Positions 26,368-34,891 are shown, counted from the first letter of the stretch. The stretch: DNA of 43,632 nucleotides from an uncultured Gammaproteobacteria bacterium (GCA_937139475.1 CAKZQF010000207.1:1-43632); one strand, 5' to 3'. Notes: a model not told the origin generated them from the letters alone. Numbers and translations are program-made.

Positions 26368-27267
26368 CTAGTCTAATTTTTGTATCCACATTTGTAGGGA
26401 AGAAATGTTGTCGGTGCCTCTAATAATAGTTATACCGACTAAATATTGCTTGTCGTCTTTTACTGCCATCCAATGCCCACCTATCGTTACGGAGCCACTC
26501 CAGCTAGAGTCTTGCGACCAGCCTTGTTGTGTTAGTTGTGGCACAAAATGTTGATAAATATCACTAATCTGCATGGTGCTCTTGAACTGTGTTGCTGTTG
26601 TACGTCTAGTGGAACTGCTTGAACCGCCTGAAATTCCAAATTGTTGCATAGATTCAAGTTCGTTTGATAAATGTTGCTCAGGAAGCTCTAGTTCAGGCAT
26701 CGGTAATTGTGCCGGAACACTTATCGCGTAAGCTCCATTGGATTGATGGTGCCTTCCACACCTCATGCTTCGCGTGCTGTGTGGAGTATGAGAAAGTTTA
26801 GCAAAGCTTCCTGCCTTAATTGTGACAACGGACATAGTGATGGTGCCTAATTCTTTGTGGCAATAGGGTAAAAGAGATCTGTAATGATTTTGTTGTCTTT
26901 TTAACTTAAATCCTGCTTGCATGCTACCAACAATGCTCTCTGGTATGCGCCAGCCATGTAGGACTAATAGTTTTTTAATTTTTTCCTCAAGAGCTTCTTC
27001 GTTCAGTTTTGAGGTGTAAAAATTAGTTGCTGACTTACGCCCAAATGAATCCTCTGTTGCACTGCCATACAATATGACATGATTTCCCAAATCAAGTGCA
27101 GGGAATTTAGTATTGGCGATACCAAGTTTCAAGTTTGGCTTGCTGTATCGACTCATGAGCGCCTCAACAATGTCAATTGGAACTTGTGTTGCTGCAACCT
27201 TCACAGTATTTAGGCTAAGTAATGAAATAGAAAATAGAAGTGTTATGCTCTTTCGTAAATAATTCAT
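26368..27267 (-). CDS. Exported protein of unknown function
   Basis: This 299-residue protein has an N-terminal signal peptide (RKSITLLFSISLLSLNTVKVAA). The mature part contains two similar-looking segments ending in ...LVLHGWRIPES (about 105) and ...LTQQGWSQDSSWSG (about 250). These are typical of proteins that compare paired sequence-divergent domains, but I recognise no family. A Ser/Gly/Arg-rich linker lies near 205-225. It is the only gene between ssrA-like copies F and D. Confidence 0.7.
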   Translation of the reverse strand: MNYLRKSITLLFSISLLSLNTVKVAATQVPIDIVEALMSRYSKPNLKLGIANTKFPALDLGNHVILYGSATEDSFGRKSATNFYTSKLNEEALEEKIKKLLVLHGWRIPESIVGSMQAGFKLKRQQNHYRSLLPYCHKELGTITMSVVTIKAGSFAKLSHTPHSTRSMRCGRHHQSNGAYAISVPAQLPMPELELPEQHLSNELESMQQFGISGGSSSSTRRTTATQFKSTMQISDIYQHFVPQLTQQGWSQDSSWSGSVTIGGHWMAVKDDKQYLVGITIIRGTDNISSLQMWIQKLD

Positions 27268-27825
27268 AATAATAGTCCCTTTCGTATGCTAAGTAGCTTT
27301 AGTGGCATTTAGCAAAAGCACAGAGATAGTTAATACGATGACTCGACACGAGATAAAAGCGAATAAAAGCGAGTCAAAATTGGCAAGTCTCGTAGCGATC
27401 TTTACCAAGGAGGATATGGTATTTCTTAGGTCTACAATGTCTAATATTTAAGAATAGAACAGGCTCTCTATAACGCAAGAAATATGGTCGTTATTAAAAA
27501 CTAATCTATAAGGCTCCCTCGCTGGCGCTAGCTTAGAAGTCAATGACTATTTTTCTGAAAGCGAGGTGTTAAAAGCGCTTATCGCGTAAGCAATTTTCCT
27601 TCTTTAAGATCTGCGGTAACAAACTTGAATGTGGTGAAGGTAAGGGGTTTGAACACAGAAAACTACATGATAAAACAACAGGTGAAAAGTGAGGCTGTGT
27701 TAAGACTATAATTATATCAACATGTGCTCTTTCGGTACTTATAATTTTGTGGTTAAATTAATCGAGTAATATTATTAAGTACGTAATATATTGAATTACC
27801 TTGCTAAATACACATGGAGAGTATA
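27268..27825. other. Intergenic stretch containing ssrA-like copy D
   Basis: No gene is supported. The region holds the decayed ssrA 3' copy at 27569-27655 and is otherwise A+T-rich. GGAGGA near 27410 is not followed by a usable frame. Confidence 0.4.
27569..27655 (-). repeat. Decayed ssrA 3' end and flank (copy D)
   Basis: It contains ATCTGCGGTAACAAA followed by CTTGAATGTGGTGAAGG and GGGGTTTGAAC. These correspond to the tmRNA downstream flank, the CCA end and acceptor stem, and the T-loop complement (ATTTGAAC in the intact gene at 43577-43584). The terminator stem before it is degraded. It is one of four clear copies and the one that reaches furthest into the tmRNA. Confidence 0.7.
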
Positions 27826-28083
27826 GTGAATAAATCAAAAATCATTAGTTCAGCAGTAATATGTTTTGTCGTAGTGGGTTGCTCGAGTTCTACCGACATA
27901 AATCCGAATAGTATAGCTAAGAAACAGTATTCTGAAAGGCGTAGTGTCGACTGGTGTCAAAAAAATTATTCGTCTGCATCTGTCAGCACTAGAGATCGCC
28001 AAAGGAGCGCCAAGCACTGCGATTCACAAGCCCGCCAAGCGTATCTAAAAGCAAAAAAAGATAAAGAGTATAAAGAAAATTAG
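27826..28083 (+). CDS. Small lipoprotein
   Basis: This 85-residue protein has a signal ending in the lipobox VVGC (Cys19) followed by SSS. The GTG start at 27826 is preferred because GGAGAG lies four bases before it; the in-frame ATG at 27814 overlaps that site. The mature part is basic and polar with two cysteines (DWCQKN, KHCDSQA) that could form a disulphide. Family unknown. It is the only gene between ssrA-like copies D and C. Confidence 0.65.
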   Translation: MNKSKIISSAVICFVVVGCSSSTDINPNSIAKKQYSERRSVDWCQKNYSSASVSTRDRQRSAKHCDSQARQAYLKAKKDKEYKEN

Positions 28084-28104
28084 CTTTAAATATTCACTAG
28101 AATT

Positions 28105-28140
28105 AAAAAGCTCTGTAAACCATTGGTTTACTGGCTTTTT
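28105..28140 (+). terminator. Terminator after the small lipoprotein gene
   Basis: AAAAAGC-(TCT)-GTAAACC pairs with GGTTTAC-(TG)-GCTTTTT, giving an interrupted 14-bp stem and a terminal T run. It sits where the ssrA terminator lies in copy B, so it may be a rewritten version of it. Confidence 0.7.
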
Positions 28141-28178
28141 AAGGTCTGCGGTAACAAATTTGAATGTGATGGGGAAGG
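28141..28178 (-). repeat. Decayed ssrA 3' end and flank (copy C)
   Basis: AAGGTCTGCGGTAACAAA is identical to copy B and is followed by a degraded version of the tmRNA CCA end (TTTGAATGTGATGGGGAAGG). Orientation is the same as ssrA. Confidence 0.7.
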
Positions 28179-28190
28179 TATGGACTAGTG

Positions 28191-28898
28191 TTAGTCAGTA
28201 ATGACAAGCTTATACGGGTACTCTCCTTGTGAAGTCTCTCTAATTCGGATACTTAGAAAGTATTGCTGTCCATCGTCGAGGAACGGGCCAGTGAATGCGT
28301 GACCGTGAAATGAAGGCTCGTCAGTACTGTCTAGAAGAACCTGATTTTCATCATAAAGCTCCAAATATAAGTCAGGGCCCGCATACCATGGCTGAAGGCA
28401 ATCGGTCGGTGTTGCGCACAGATAAATAGTAATCGTGGGCTCGCCATCCAGGATAAATGCTAAGTAATCTATCGGGTCTGAGCTGCTGTCGACTGAGCTC
28501 GTTATGGATACACCATTTTGTGGGCGAAGAATAAACGGCGTTGCTTGCTCAAACAGGTTGTTTGGCTCGGTATCCTTAATAACTGTACTGGTCCAGTTTG
28601 CAGCAATAAAGTCGTCATTAATCACTCCTTGGGGAGGGTCCGCCTCTGGCAGATTGCTATCTTCTTTACAAAGTACTTCCTCAGTACACTGTCCACTGTA
28701 CCAAGCAAACGTCAGCGCAATGCCAAATGGATCCTGAAACACGGGACTGGGACAGTAATAAATGCTAGTTTTAGTACATATATTCAGATCATTCAATGTC
28801 GAGTTATCATCATCTCCACTGCCACAAGCATAAAGAAAGAATGCTATAATCATTATAATTATTGCTTTTATTACTGGTGAAATCGATAGGTTAGCCAT
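28191..28898 (-). CDS. Lipoprotein with PPC-like C-terminal domain
   Basis: This 235-residue protein has a membrane-spanning signal ending in the lipobox LYAC (Cys25) followed by an acidic GSGDDD linker. The C-terminal half starts DTEPNNLFEQATPF and has a beta pattern with DYLAFILDG and PYKLVITD, resembling pre-peptidase C-terminal (PPC) domains of secreted marine proteins. It probably binds ligands or carbohydrate at the cell surface. The N-terminal cysteine-rich part (about 40-80) is not recognised. It lies next to copy C. Confidence 0.7.
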   Translation of the reverse strand: MANLSISPVIKAIIIMIIAFFLYACGSGDDDNSTLNDLNICTKTSIYYCPSPVFQDPFGIALTFAWYSGQCTEEVLCKEDSNLPEADPPQGVINDDFIAANWTSTVIKDTEPNNLFEQATPFILRPQNGVSITSSVDSSSDPIDYLAFILDGEPTITIYLCATPTDCLQPWYAGPDLYLELYDENQVLLDSTDEPSFHGHAFTGPFLDDGQQYFLSIRIRETSQGEYPYKLVITD

Positions 28899-29126
28899 AG
28901 CTTGACCACTACATGTGACAACGTTCTAATTATAGTCTATATGGTGAAAATCTCTAGGCAGTCCTCAAACTGATTCTTTTTCCCATTAAATCAAACTTAG
29001 TGCGGTATGGTGTCTCCAGTGCCGACAATCCGCCGACACTGATATGCTAGCTTGAATAAGTCCTAATTTTGGAATGCCCAAATTCAATCACAACGTTGAG
29101 TCTTACAGAGCATTTCTTGTTATTAA

Positions 29127-29726
29127 CTAATCCTTAGGTTTAAAGCCCAGCGCTTGTTGATCTTCGCAGGAGTTAACATTACATGCGCCCATGTGAGTTC
29201 CTATTTGCTCCGCGACCATTCCTGGGATTATCACGCCATGCGAACGGACGACCATATGAATTTCTGCGCCAAAGCCATTACCTTCTTTTAGCCCTCCGGG
29301 AATGAGTATATCGATTCCCATCGGTAGACTTCCTGAATTCAGGTGTGCAGTAACATTAGCTGAACCATCATTCCCTGTGACAAACCCAGTGGCATAAAAG
29401 ACCGATGCTCCAGTGCTTCCATCTCCAAGGTCAGCTAAGCCACAATGACCAACACCAGCTGCACAGTTTTCGGGATAATTGAACACTACCCACCAAACAG
29501 TGTAGGCGGAAGCGGAATCAAGGCCACTCAAGGCCAAGCGTGCGTGGGCCGATTGTTTAGTTCTAGTTAGAGTTCCTGCGCCACCAAGGTCATTTGCCAT
29601 CGCGGGAAAATCATGGATATTAGCTGTCTGATAAGTAGTCTTTCCTGCGTTTGCAGTTAAAGGGATACTCAAAACTAGGGCTAAAATGAAAGCGGTGAAA
29701 TTACTAGTTCGATTTTTTGCAAACAT
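29127..29726 (-). CDS. Secreted protein of unknown function under a sigma-54 promoter
   Basis: This 199-residue protein has a signal peptide (NFTAFILALVLSIPLTANA). The mature part is a compact beta-rich domain with ARLALSGLDSASAYTVWWV and two cysteine pairs (NCAAGVGHC; ACNVNSC), reminiscent of secreted CHRD-like or anti-oxidant-type sandwich domains, but I assign no family. AGGAGAAA precedes the start. A strong sigma-54 promoter lies 45 bases upstream and a two-box activator motif 59 bp further on, the same arrangement as at 30659. Confidence 0.75.
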   Translation of the reverse strand: MFAKNRTSNFTAFILALVLSIPLTANAGKTTYQTANIHDFPAMANDLGGAGTLTRTKQSAHARLALSGLDSASAYTVWWVVFNYPENCAAGVGHCGLADLGDGSTGASVFYATGFVTGNDGSANVTAHLNSGSLPMGIDILIPGGLKEGNGFGAEIHMVVRSHGVIIPGMVAEQIGTHMGACNVNSCEDQQALGFKPKD

Positions 29727-29771
29727 TTTTATTTCTCCTGATTGACATAAATTACACGTGAGATAATAGTG

Positions 29772-29787
29772 TGCAAAAATCGCGCCT
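29772..29787 (-). promoter_or_regulatory. Sigma-54 promoter of the secreted-protein gene at 29127-29726
   Basis: The minus strand reads AGGCGCGATTTTTGCA, matching TGGCACG-N4-TTGCA at all but two positions, with GG and GC 12 bases apart. It lies 45 bases before the start codon. Confidence 0.65.
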
Positions 29788-29846
29788 TAAATAAAGTTGT
29801 TGTATTTTAGGTTTTTATGTTTTTTTTATTGAAGATTTTGGGGGCG

Positions 29847-29876
29847 GTGAACACTTTCACTGTTCTACGTGAACAC
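29847..29876 (-). promoter_or_regulatory. Two-box activator motif upstream of a sigma-54 promoter
   Basis: The minus strand reads GTGTTCAC, 14 bases, GTGTTCAC. It ends 59 bp before the sigma-54 promoter at 29772-29787. The same order, spacing and distance occur at 30515-30544. Confidence 0.6.
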
Positions 29877-29938
29877 AAATGCTTTTCATCAATGGAACCC
29901 CTTTTGGAGATGCCCTTAACGTTTTGCTATCGGAATGT

Positions 29939-29968
29939 TTGATGAAAATAATAAATCGCTACTATACT
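29939..29968 (+). promoter_or_regulatory. Sigma-70 promoter of the hemerythrin gene
   Basis: TTGATG (29939-29944), 18 bases, and TATACT (29963-29968) lie about 48 bases before the start codon. Confidence 0.5.
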
Positions 29969-30016
29969 TATGAAGCTATTTTATTTTTTATCCGCGGTTA
30001 AGTGGGGTAAAGGTAA

Positions 30017-30463
30017 ATGAAGATAAGTGATTTAGATGTAAAAGATGATGCCGATTTTAAAGGTATAGACGAAGAGCATAAAACTATTTTCAACTTTATT
30101 GACAAGTTACATGATATTGCTAATCAACCTAAATATCACGAGTACGCTATTGTCATATTGAATAGCTTCATTGTTTTTTTTGTGGAACATGCGATCAAAG
30201 AAGAGCAGTTATTACAACACTATTTACCCGCTAAATTAGTAGATAAGCATGTCTCATTACATCAGGATGAACTTAATTATTTAGATGAAAGTCTAAAAAC
30301 CTTAAGCGTTGAGCTATCATCGATTAATATTCAAGCTATTGCGGAACAATTAGAACTGGAATTTAAAACACACATATTTATATATGATAAGAATATTATG
30401 AAAAAGCTAATGGAAGTAAAAAGAACGAGGAAAACCGTAATAGAGTCAGTCAGAATTAACTAG
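30017..30463 (+). CDS. Bacteriohemerythrin-like protein
   Basis: This 148-residue protein has the diiron ligand pattern of hemerythrins: His in DEEHKTIF, His and Glu four apart in EHAIKEEQ, His-x3-His in KHVSLH, and His with Asp five residues on in HIFIYD. It is a four-helix bundle that binds O2 at a non-haem diiron site; in bacteria it serves oxygen delivery, sensing or scavenging. No signal peptide, so cytoplasmic. It lies on its own between two sigma-54-driven secreted-protein genes but has a sigma-70 promoter. Confidence 0.85.
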   Translation: MKISDLDVKDDADFKGIDEEHKTIFNFIDKLHDIANQPKYHEYAIVILNSFIVFFVEHAIKEEQLLQHYLPAKLVDKHVSLHQDELNYLDESLKTLSVELSSINIQAIAEQLELEFKTHIFIYDKNIMKKLMEVKRTRKTVIESVRIN

Positions 30464-30514
30464 TAAGTTGTTGTGTTACGTAGTGCCTCCAGGCCCCCTT
30501 AGTTTAATTGTCTA

Positions 30515-30544
30515 CTGTTCACCTTGTACACTTAATGTGTTCAT
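30515..30544 (+). promoter_or_regulatory. Two-box activator motif upstream of a sigma-54 promoter
   Basis: CTGTTCAC, 14 bases, GTGTTCAT. It ends 59 bp before the promoter at 30604-30619. A third weaker box, TGTACAC, lies between the two (30525-30531). Confidence 0.6.
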
Positions 30545-30603
30545 TACTGCTAGATTATTAATTTGTAAAAATACAAATCAAGTAAAATCACGTTGTTAAA
30601 GTG

Positions 30604-30619
30604 TGGCGTGATTTATGCT
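30604..30619 (+). promoter_or_regulatory. Sigma-54 promoter of the secreted-protein gene at 30659-31213
   Basis: TGGCGTGATTTATGCT has GG and GC 12 bases apart and the TGGC and TGC cores of the -24/-12 consensus. It lies 39 bases before the start codon, which also rules out an earlier in-frame start at 30593. Confidence 0.62.
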
Positions 30620-30658
30620 GTCCTTTTACCAATTTATTACGTTATGAAGGGTACAGTT

Positions 30659-31213
30659 ATGAATACCAAAATTATCACTGCACTGTTGTTATCTATTTGT
30701 TTAGGCGTTTCATCAAGTGCTGTTATAGCGAAAGATCCAAACCTAGGAAATGTAATGGTTCTAAACCTGATCGGAACTAGCGAAGGCACGCCAAGTACTG
30801 TGCCAGATATCGATGGTGACGGAGAAGCCGATGATGCTACTTGTTTTACTGTCGATCTAGTCAATGCAAAAAATGGGCATTGGATTGGTAGCGCGGATGA
30901 CTGCTTATCAATGATTGAGGCGGTTGATGGTGGAATTAGTTTGGTGGGTACAACATATTTCCACTTACCACAGGGGACATTGGTCACTCGGGGAAAAACC
31001 ACCGTTCAACCTGCCGTAACCAATATCGTCACTCGGACTAATAGAACCATGACCCATATAACTGGAGCCGCCGGTGCTGGGAATGCAATTTTAGAAGAAA
31101 GTACAGGTCGCTTTACAGGTCAGGAGGGAACCGTACGACTTTCCGGAATGGTGGACATGTCTGTGGAAGGTGAGATTACCTTTGATTGCTTGTTTGTTAT
31201 AGCGCTAAATTAG
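30659..31213 (+). CDS. Secreted protein of unknown function under a sigma-54 promoter
   Basis: This 184-residue protein has a signal peptide (MNTKIITALLLSICLGVSSSAVIA). The start at 30659 follows GAAGGG. The mature part has an Asp-rich loop DIDGDGEADDAT, possibly calcium-binding, and a pattern ...YFHLPQGTLVTRGKTT...HITGAAGAGNAILEESTGRFTGQ that weakly recalls allene-oxide-cyclase/dirigent-like barrels. That comparison is a guess. It has no sequence similarity that I can see to the other sigma-54-driven protein at 29127-29726 but shares its promoter layout exactly. Confidence 0.75.
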   Translation: MNTKIITALLLSICLGVSSSAVIAKDPNLGNVMVLNLIGTSEGTPSTVPDIDGDGEADDATCFTVDLVNAKNGHWIGSADDCLSMIEAVDGGISLVGTTYFHLPQGTLVTRGKTTVQPAVTNIVTRTNRTMTHITGAAGAGNAILEESTGRFTGQEGTVRLSGMVDMSVEGEITFDCLFVIALN

Positions 31214-31263
31214 CCTGTATTTCGCTACCTCAAAGAAAGCCAACGATATCGTATTTATGCAAC

Positions 31264-31289
31264 AGAACCTGTATTTTAAGGCAGGTTCT
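31264..31289 (+). terminator. Possible terminator after the 30659-31213 gene
   Basis: AGAACCTG (31264-31271) pairs perfectly with CAGGTTCT (31282-31289). There is no real T run after it. Confidence 0.4.
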
Positions 31290-31429
31290 ATTGGCTGGCT
31301 AATGGGGCTAACCTGACCGTTATCATCCAAGGATTTCGGTCTTGGTGGTATATATTCTGCGCACGTGGCAACGGCACAGCACCAAGGGGCATTCAGATTA
31401 CCGGCTTCACTAAAAATAAAATATAGCCA

Positions 31430-32047
31430 TTAAACTACGTTTGTTTTTGTTCCTACTTCTAACATGCCATCTTTATGCCGATCATAAAGCTTACAGCATG
31501 CATCGACAATATCCGGATCATAGAGAACACCTCTATTCTTAACAATCTCAGCCATCGCAGCAGATAAGCCTAACTCGTGTCGGTAAGGTCTAGCAGAGGT
31601 CATGGATTCGACAACATCGGCAACGGCAATGACTCGCGCTTCAAGTAGTATGTCACTTCCGGCAAGTCCATCAGGGTAACCAGAGCCATCGAATCGTTCG
31701 TGGTGTTGTCGAACAATCTTGGCAATTGGCCATTTAAAATCAACTTTCTGTAATATCTCTTCCCCAATCACGGGGTGCTGCTTTATTAATTCGAACTCTT
31801 CTTTTCTGAGTTTTCCCACTTTGGTTAGGATTGAGGTGGGAATACCTAACTTGCCAATATCATGAAGGGTAGCCGATATTCGAATACATTTAATTTGTTC
31901 GTTAGGTAATTTGAGCTCTTGAGCAATCAGTCGAGCAAGGCGGGAAACTCTTTTGTGATGTTGTGAGGTATAAAAATCTCGTGCTTCAATTGCGGCACTA
32001 AGCACGTCAACTAATTGATAAAGCGCGTGAGTATTCATAAAATCCAT
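31430..32047 (-). CDS. Stand-alone HD-GYP phosphodiesterase
   Basis: This 205-residue protein is essentially one HD-GYP domain, predicted to degrade cyclic di-GMP. Key motifs are present: ...SQHHKRVSRLA, the HD pair in LHDIGKLGIP, and HHERFDGSGYPDGL. Typical RpfG-type proteins carry a receiver domain in front; here only about 18 residues precede the catalytic fold, so no sensory input is built in. The start at 32047 is chosen because CAGG lies nine bases before it; the ATG three codons earlier abuts that site. It lies in the island, beside copy B. Confidence 0.85.
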   Translation of the reverse strand: MDFMNTHALYQLVDVLSAAIEARDFYTSQHHKRVSRLARLIAQELKLPNEQIKCIRISATLHDIGKLGIPTSILTKVGKLRKEEFELIKQHPVIGEEILQKVDFKWPIAKIVRQHHERFDGSGYPDGLAGSDILLEARVIAVADVVESMTSARPYRHELGLSAAMAEIVKNRGVLYDPDIVDACCKLYDRHKDGMLEVGTKTNVV

Positions 32048-32056
32048 CGTTAACAT

Positions 32057-32579
32057 CCTGTTATGTTAGATAGTCCAATAAAATCAATTGATTAAAAAAG
32101 GGCTTACCGCGTGAACGATAAGCCCTTTTAAGGTCTGCGGTAACAAACCTGAATGTGGTGGAGGCGGGGGAACTATAATTTTCTTTTCATGACGCTGATA
32201 TTTAACGTTTTACACTTTACCTCTTGCTTCCCGTATACCTATATGTATTCCCAAAGAAAAATGTGCTCTTAGCTGGGGGAGGAGTAGATAAGGACTGTGC
32301 GCTCCTTATTGAGTCAATATCTAACCCACAGTGTGCCTATGGCAAATAATTAATTGTTAGTTATCTTGATAAAGTCATATTGTTAACTACACTTTTATTA
32401 GGTTGTAAGGTTTCAACCTAATGCAATTCCTTTGATACATCATTTTTTCATATACGGGCAGTGACAAAAGTTCAGGAAGATTCTTTATGTGATGTCGTGT
32501 TTCTGAGAGTGTTTGTAATTTCCCTTAGATTTAATTTCAAGGTACGACTACCTTGTGCGCTACCCTAGGAGATGGAGCG
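32057..32579. other. Intergenic stretch with ssrA copy B
   Basis: It holds copy B (32091-32171) and an A+T-rich leader for the Ig-like lipoprotein gene. Two GTGTTT-like boxes (32497, 32509) are seen, but no -24/-12 sequence follows them. No gene is supported. Confidence 0.45.
32091..32171 (-). repeat. ssrA terminator and tmRNA 3' end (copy B, best-preserved)
   Basis: Aligned with the intact ssrA flank (43501-43576), it shares ATTAAAAAAGGGCTTA, then TAAGCCCTTTTAAGGTCTG, and a 25-bp perfect match at 32146-32170 / 43551-43575 covering the CCA end and acceptor stem of tmRNA. The terminator stem GGGCTTA/TAAGCCC is kept. It is a good candidate for the far attachment site of an integrated element about 11.4 kb long, or of a nested one. 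Confidence 0.8.
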
Positions 32580-34628
32580 ATGAGAAGATTACAAAACTGC
32601 TTGATATTGATTTTATTAAGTTTCACTTTGGTCTCTTGCGGAGGAGACAGTGCATCGGAGACTTCTGCAACTTTGACAGCCAGTAGTGGGGGAGGAGCCA
32701 GCGGGGGGACTGGTGTCTCGACGCCGTCCGAAACCAGTGAAAAGACTAACATATCAGTTTCATTAGTCGTTGAGTCGGAAATCCCTTTCACTATCAACGC
32801 GGATCAACCCGGTAAGTTAGTTGCTACGGTGACAGGAGCAAGTGAACCAGTTGTTGTTACCTTCAGCTCCGAGGTGGGCCAGCTACCAATAACAGCTGCA
32901 GTAACAGTCGATGGTAAAGCTAGTGTAGATATTATTGCAGGCAGTAAGTTTGGAACTGGAGTTGTAACGGCTACTTTAAGTGATGGTACCTCTGCTTCCA
33001 ATACCATTATTGTTGACGTCCTTAAATTAAGCATGGGTTCTGGTACTCCATTTGTTGAGCAAGCCCAATTAAGCATTGCCCAAATTTCGTCTGGTGGTAC
33101 CGCATCCGTCAGTGTTGATATTGTCGATGAACAGGGTGTTCTTTATTTACAGCCGATTGAGGTGAGTTTTAGCTCTGACTGTGTCAGCCGGTCAGCCGCA
33201 AAATTAGACGGGCCGGTATTTACTAACACAGGCAGGGCGACTAGCACCTATACGGCACAGGGGTGCGTTAATGATGATGTTATTACAGTCACTGCTGATG
33301 TAGGAGGAGCTAATCTAGTTGCTCAAGCAACGATTAATATTTTACCAGCCGCAGCGAATAGCATTAAGTTTGTTTCTGCTACACCTGAATTTATTGGGAT
33401 AATTGGCACAGGTGCAGTCGGCGGCTCTGAAAATTCGGCTCTGATATTTAAGGTGGTTGATATTAATGATCAGCCGGTTGTTAATACCGAAGTTAATTTC
33501 TCATTAAATACTAATGTCGGGGGGTTAGAATTGAGTCAGAGCTCGGCAAAAACTGATGGTATGGGGCTAGTTAAAACGGTCGTCCATGGTGGCAGCGTTG
33601 CGACCACGGTTCGAGTAACTGCACAAATATCTGATACTGTGCCACTGATTGCCACGCAGTCTAGTTCGTTAATTGTATCGACCGGTATCCCAGACCAGGA
33701 TAGCTTTAGCTTATCATCTAAAATTCTTAACCCAGAAGGCTGGGAGCATGATGACGCTAGAGTAAATATAATGGCGCGTTTGTCGGATACCTTTAACAAT
33801 CCGGTCCCTGATGGCACCGCCGTGACGTTTCGCACTGAAGGTGGTCAAATTGAATCTGGCTGTCTTACTGTAGGTGGCGGCTGTAGTGTAGTGTGGATAA
33901 GTCAAGAACCAAGGCCTAACAACGGGCGCTCTACTATCACTGTGACAGCCCTAGGTGAAGAGTCTTTTCCTGACACTAACGGTAATGGTCGATTTGACGA
34001 GGTTGATTTTACGTTGTTCGATGCTCATTTTGATATTACTGCCGATACTTTCGAAGACTTCAATGAGGACGGTATTTTCAATCCGCTTCAACCCATTGTT
34101 GAACCAAGTGGTGCCTTTGAAAAACTGATTGATTTTAACTTCGACGGTATTCTTAATGGTAAAGATCACAAATATAATGGTGTATTATGTGGACTGGCTA
34201 GCGACGGTATAAACCCTAACCCAAATTGTGCAAATGGTTCGGATGCTGAGCCAAAATCGGCCATGATCAGAAAAAACTTGGTTTTAATCATGTCTGGTTC
34301 AACTGCTGTTGCTAATTTACTAACTGGTGACACCGTTACAATCATAGGTTCAGGGATCGGTACTATGCGTGTTAATATAGCTGATATTAACAACCAACAA
34401 ATGCCGATAGGCACAAAGGTCACCTTTACTACCTCTGCTGGCTCAATAGTTACTGGTGGTAGCTTCGTCTGGCCAAGTAGTAATGCAGAAGGTGGGAGGG
34501 AGTTCGTTGTTAACATTAAAGGCACTACGACCCCGCAGAAAGGACTTATCTCGGTAACTATTGAAACTCCCCTTGGGAATGTCACTGAGATTGATCTTGC
34601 AGATATTGAAATCTTGCCTCAACCTTAA
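32580..34628 (+). CDS. Large lipoprotein with bacterial Ig-like repeats
   Basis: This 682-residue protein has a lipoprotein signal with lipobox LVSC (Cys19). AGGAGATGGAG before 32580 sets the start. The mature part has at least four to five Ig-like (Big_1/invasin-type) repeats. Each has a pattern such as ...VTVDGKASVDIIAGSKFGTGVVTATLSDG or GMGLVKTVVHGGSVATTVRVTAQI. An insertion with Asp-rich DTNGNGRFDEVDF and DFNFDGILNGKDHKY suggests calcium sites. It is probably a surface adhesin or scaffold. It is the only gene between copies B and E. Confidence 0.82.
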   Translation: MRRLQNCLILILLSFTLVSCGGDSASETSATLTASSGGGASGGTGVSTPSETSEKTNISVSLVVESEIPFTINADQPGKLVATVTGASEPVVVTFSSEVGQLPITAAVTVDGKASVDIIAGSKFGTGVVTATLSDGTSASNTIIVDVLKLSMGSGTPFVEQAQLSIAQISSGGTASVSVDIVDEQGVLYLQPIEVSFSSDCVSRSAAKLDGPVFTNTGRATSTYTAQGCVNDDVITVTADVGGANLVAQATINILPAAANSIKFVSATPEFIGIIGTGAVGGSENSALIFKVVDINDQPVVNTEVNFSLNTNVGGLELSQSSAKTDGMGLVKTVVHGGSVATTVRVTAQISDTVPLIATQSSSLIVSTGIPDQDSFSLSSKILNPEGWEHDDARVNIMARLSDTFNNPVPDGTAVTFRTEGGQIESGCLTVGGGCSVVWISQEPRPNNGRSTITVTALGEESFPDTNGNGRFDEVDFTLFDAHFDITADTFEDFNEDGIFNPLQPIVEPSGAFEKLIDFNFDGILNGKDHKYNGVLCGLASDGINPNPNCANGSDAEPKSAMIRKNLVLIMSGSTAVANLLTGDTVTIIGSGIGTMRVNIADINNQQMPIGTKVTFTTSAGSIVTGGSFVWPSSNAEGGREFVVNIKGTTTPQKGLISVTIETPLGNVTEIDLADIEILPQP

Positions 34629-34670
34629 TAGGGTGTGGTTTTTCTCTATCTTATTAATTTTTAAATAGAT

Positions 34671-34701
34671 GAAAGGTGCCTGCTAAGTGGTGGGCCCTTT
34701 C
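34671..34701 (+). terminator. Terminator-like hairpin after the Ig-like lipoprotein gene
   Basis: GAAAGGTGCC (34671-34680) pairs with GGGCCCTTTC (34692-34701) with one mismatch. The T run is poor. Confidence 0.45.
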
Positions 34702-34891
34702 AGGTTAGGTTATCCTGTGTAAAACATAGCAGACCCAGTAACTTGAACCGCTAATCGGTTCCTATGCTAGCTAATAGCCAGGGCAAACTGCTTGAAGCGA
34801 ATATTGTGGCTCGTACTCGCACAACAAATTAGGTCCTCCAAGATATTATCTCCTGTATTCAATTGTTTTCTAAATTATCAAAAATTAGGGT

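Noticed and set aside
32497..32516. Two GTGTTT boxes before the Ig-like lipoprotein as a third island sigma-54 site
   Set aside because: No -24/-12 sequence follows and the octamer match is poor.
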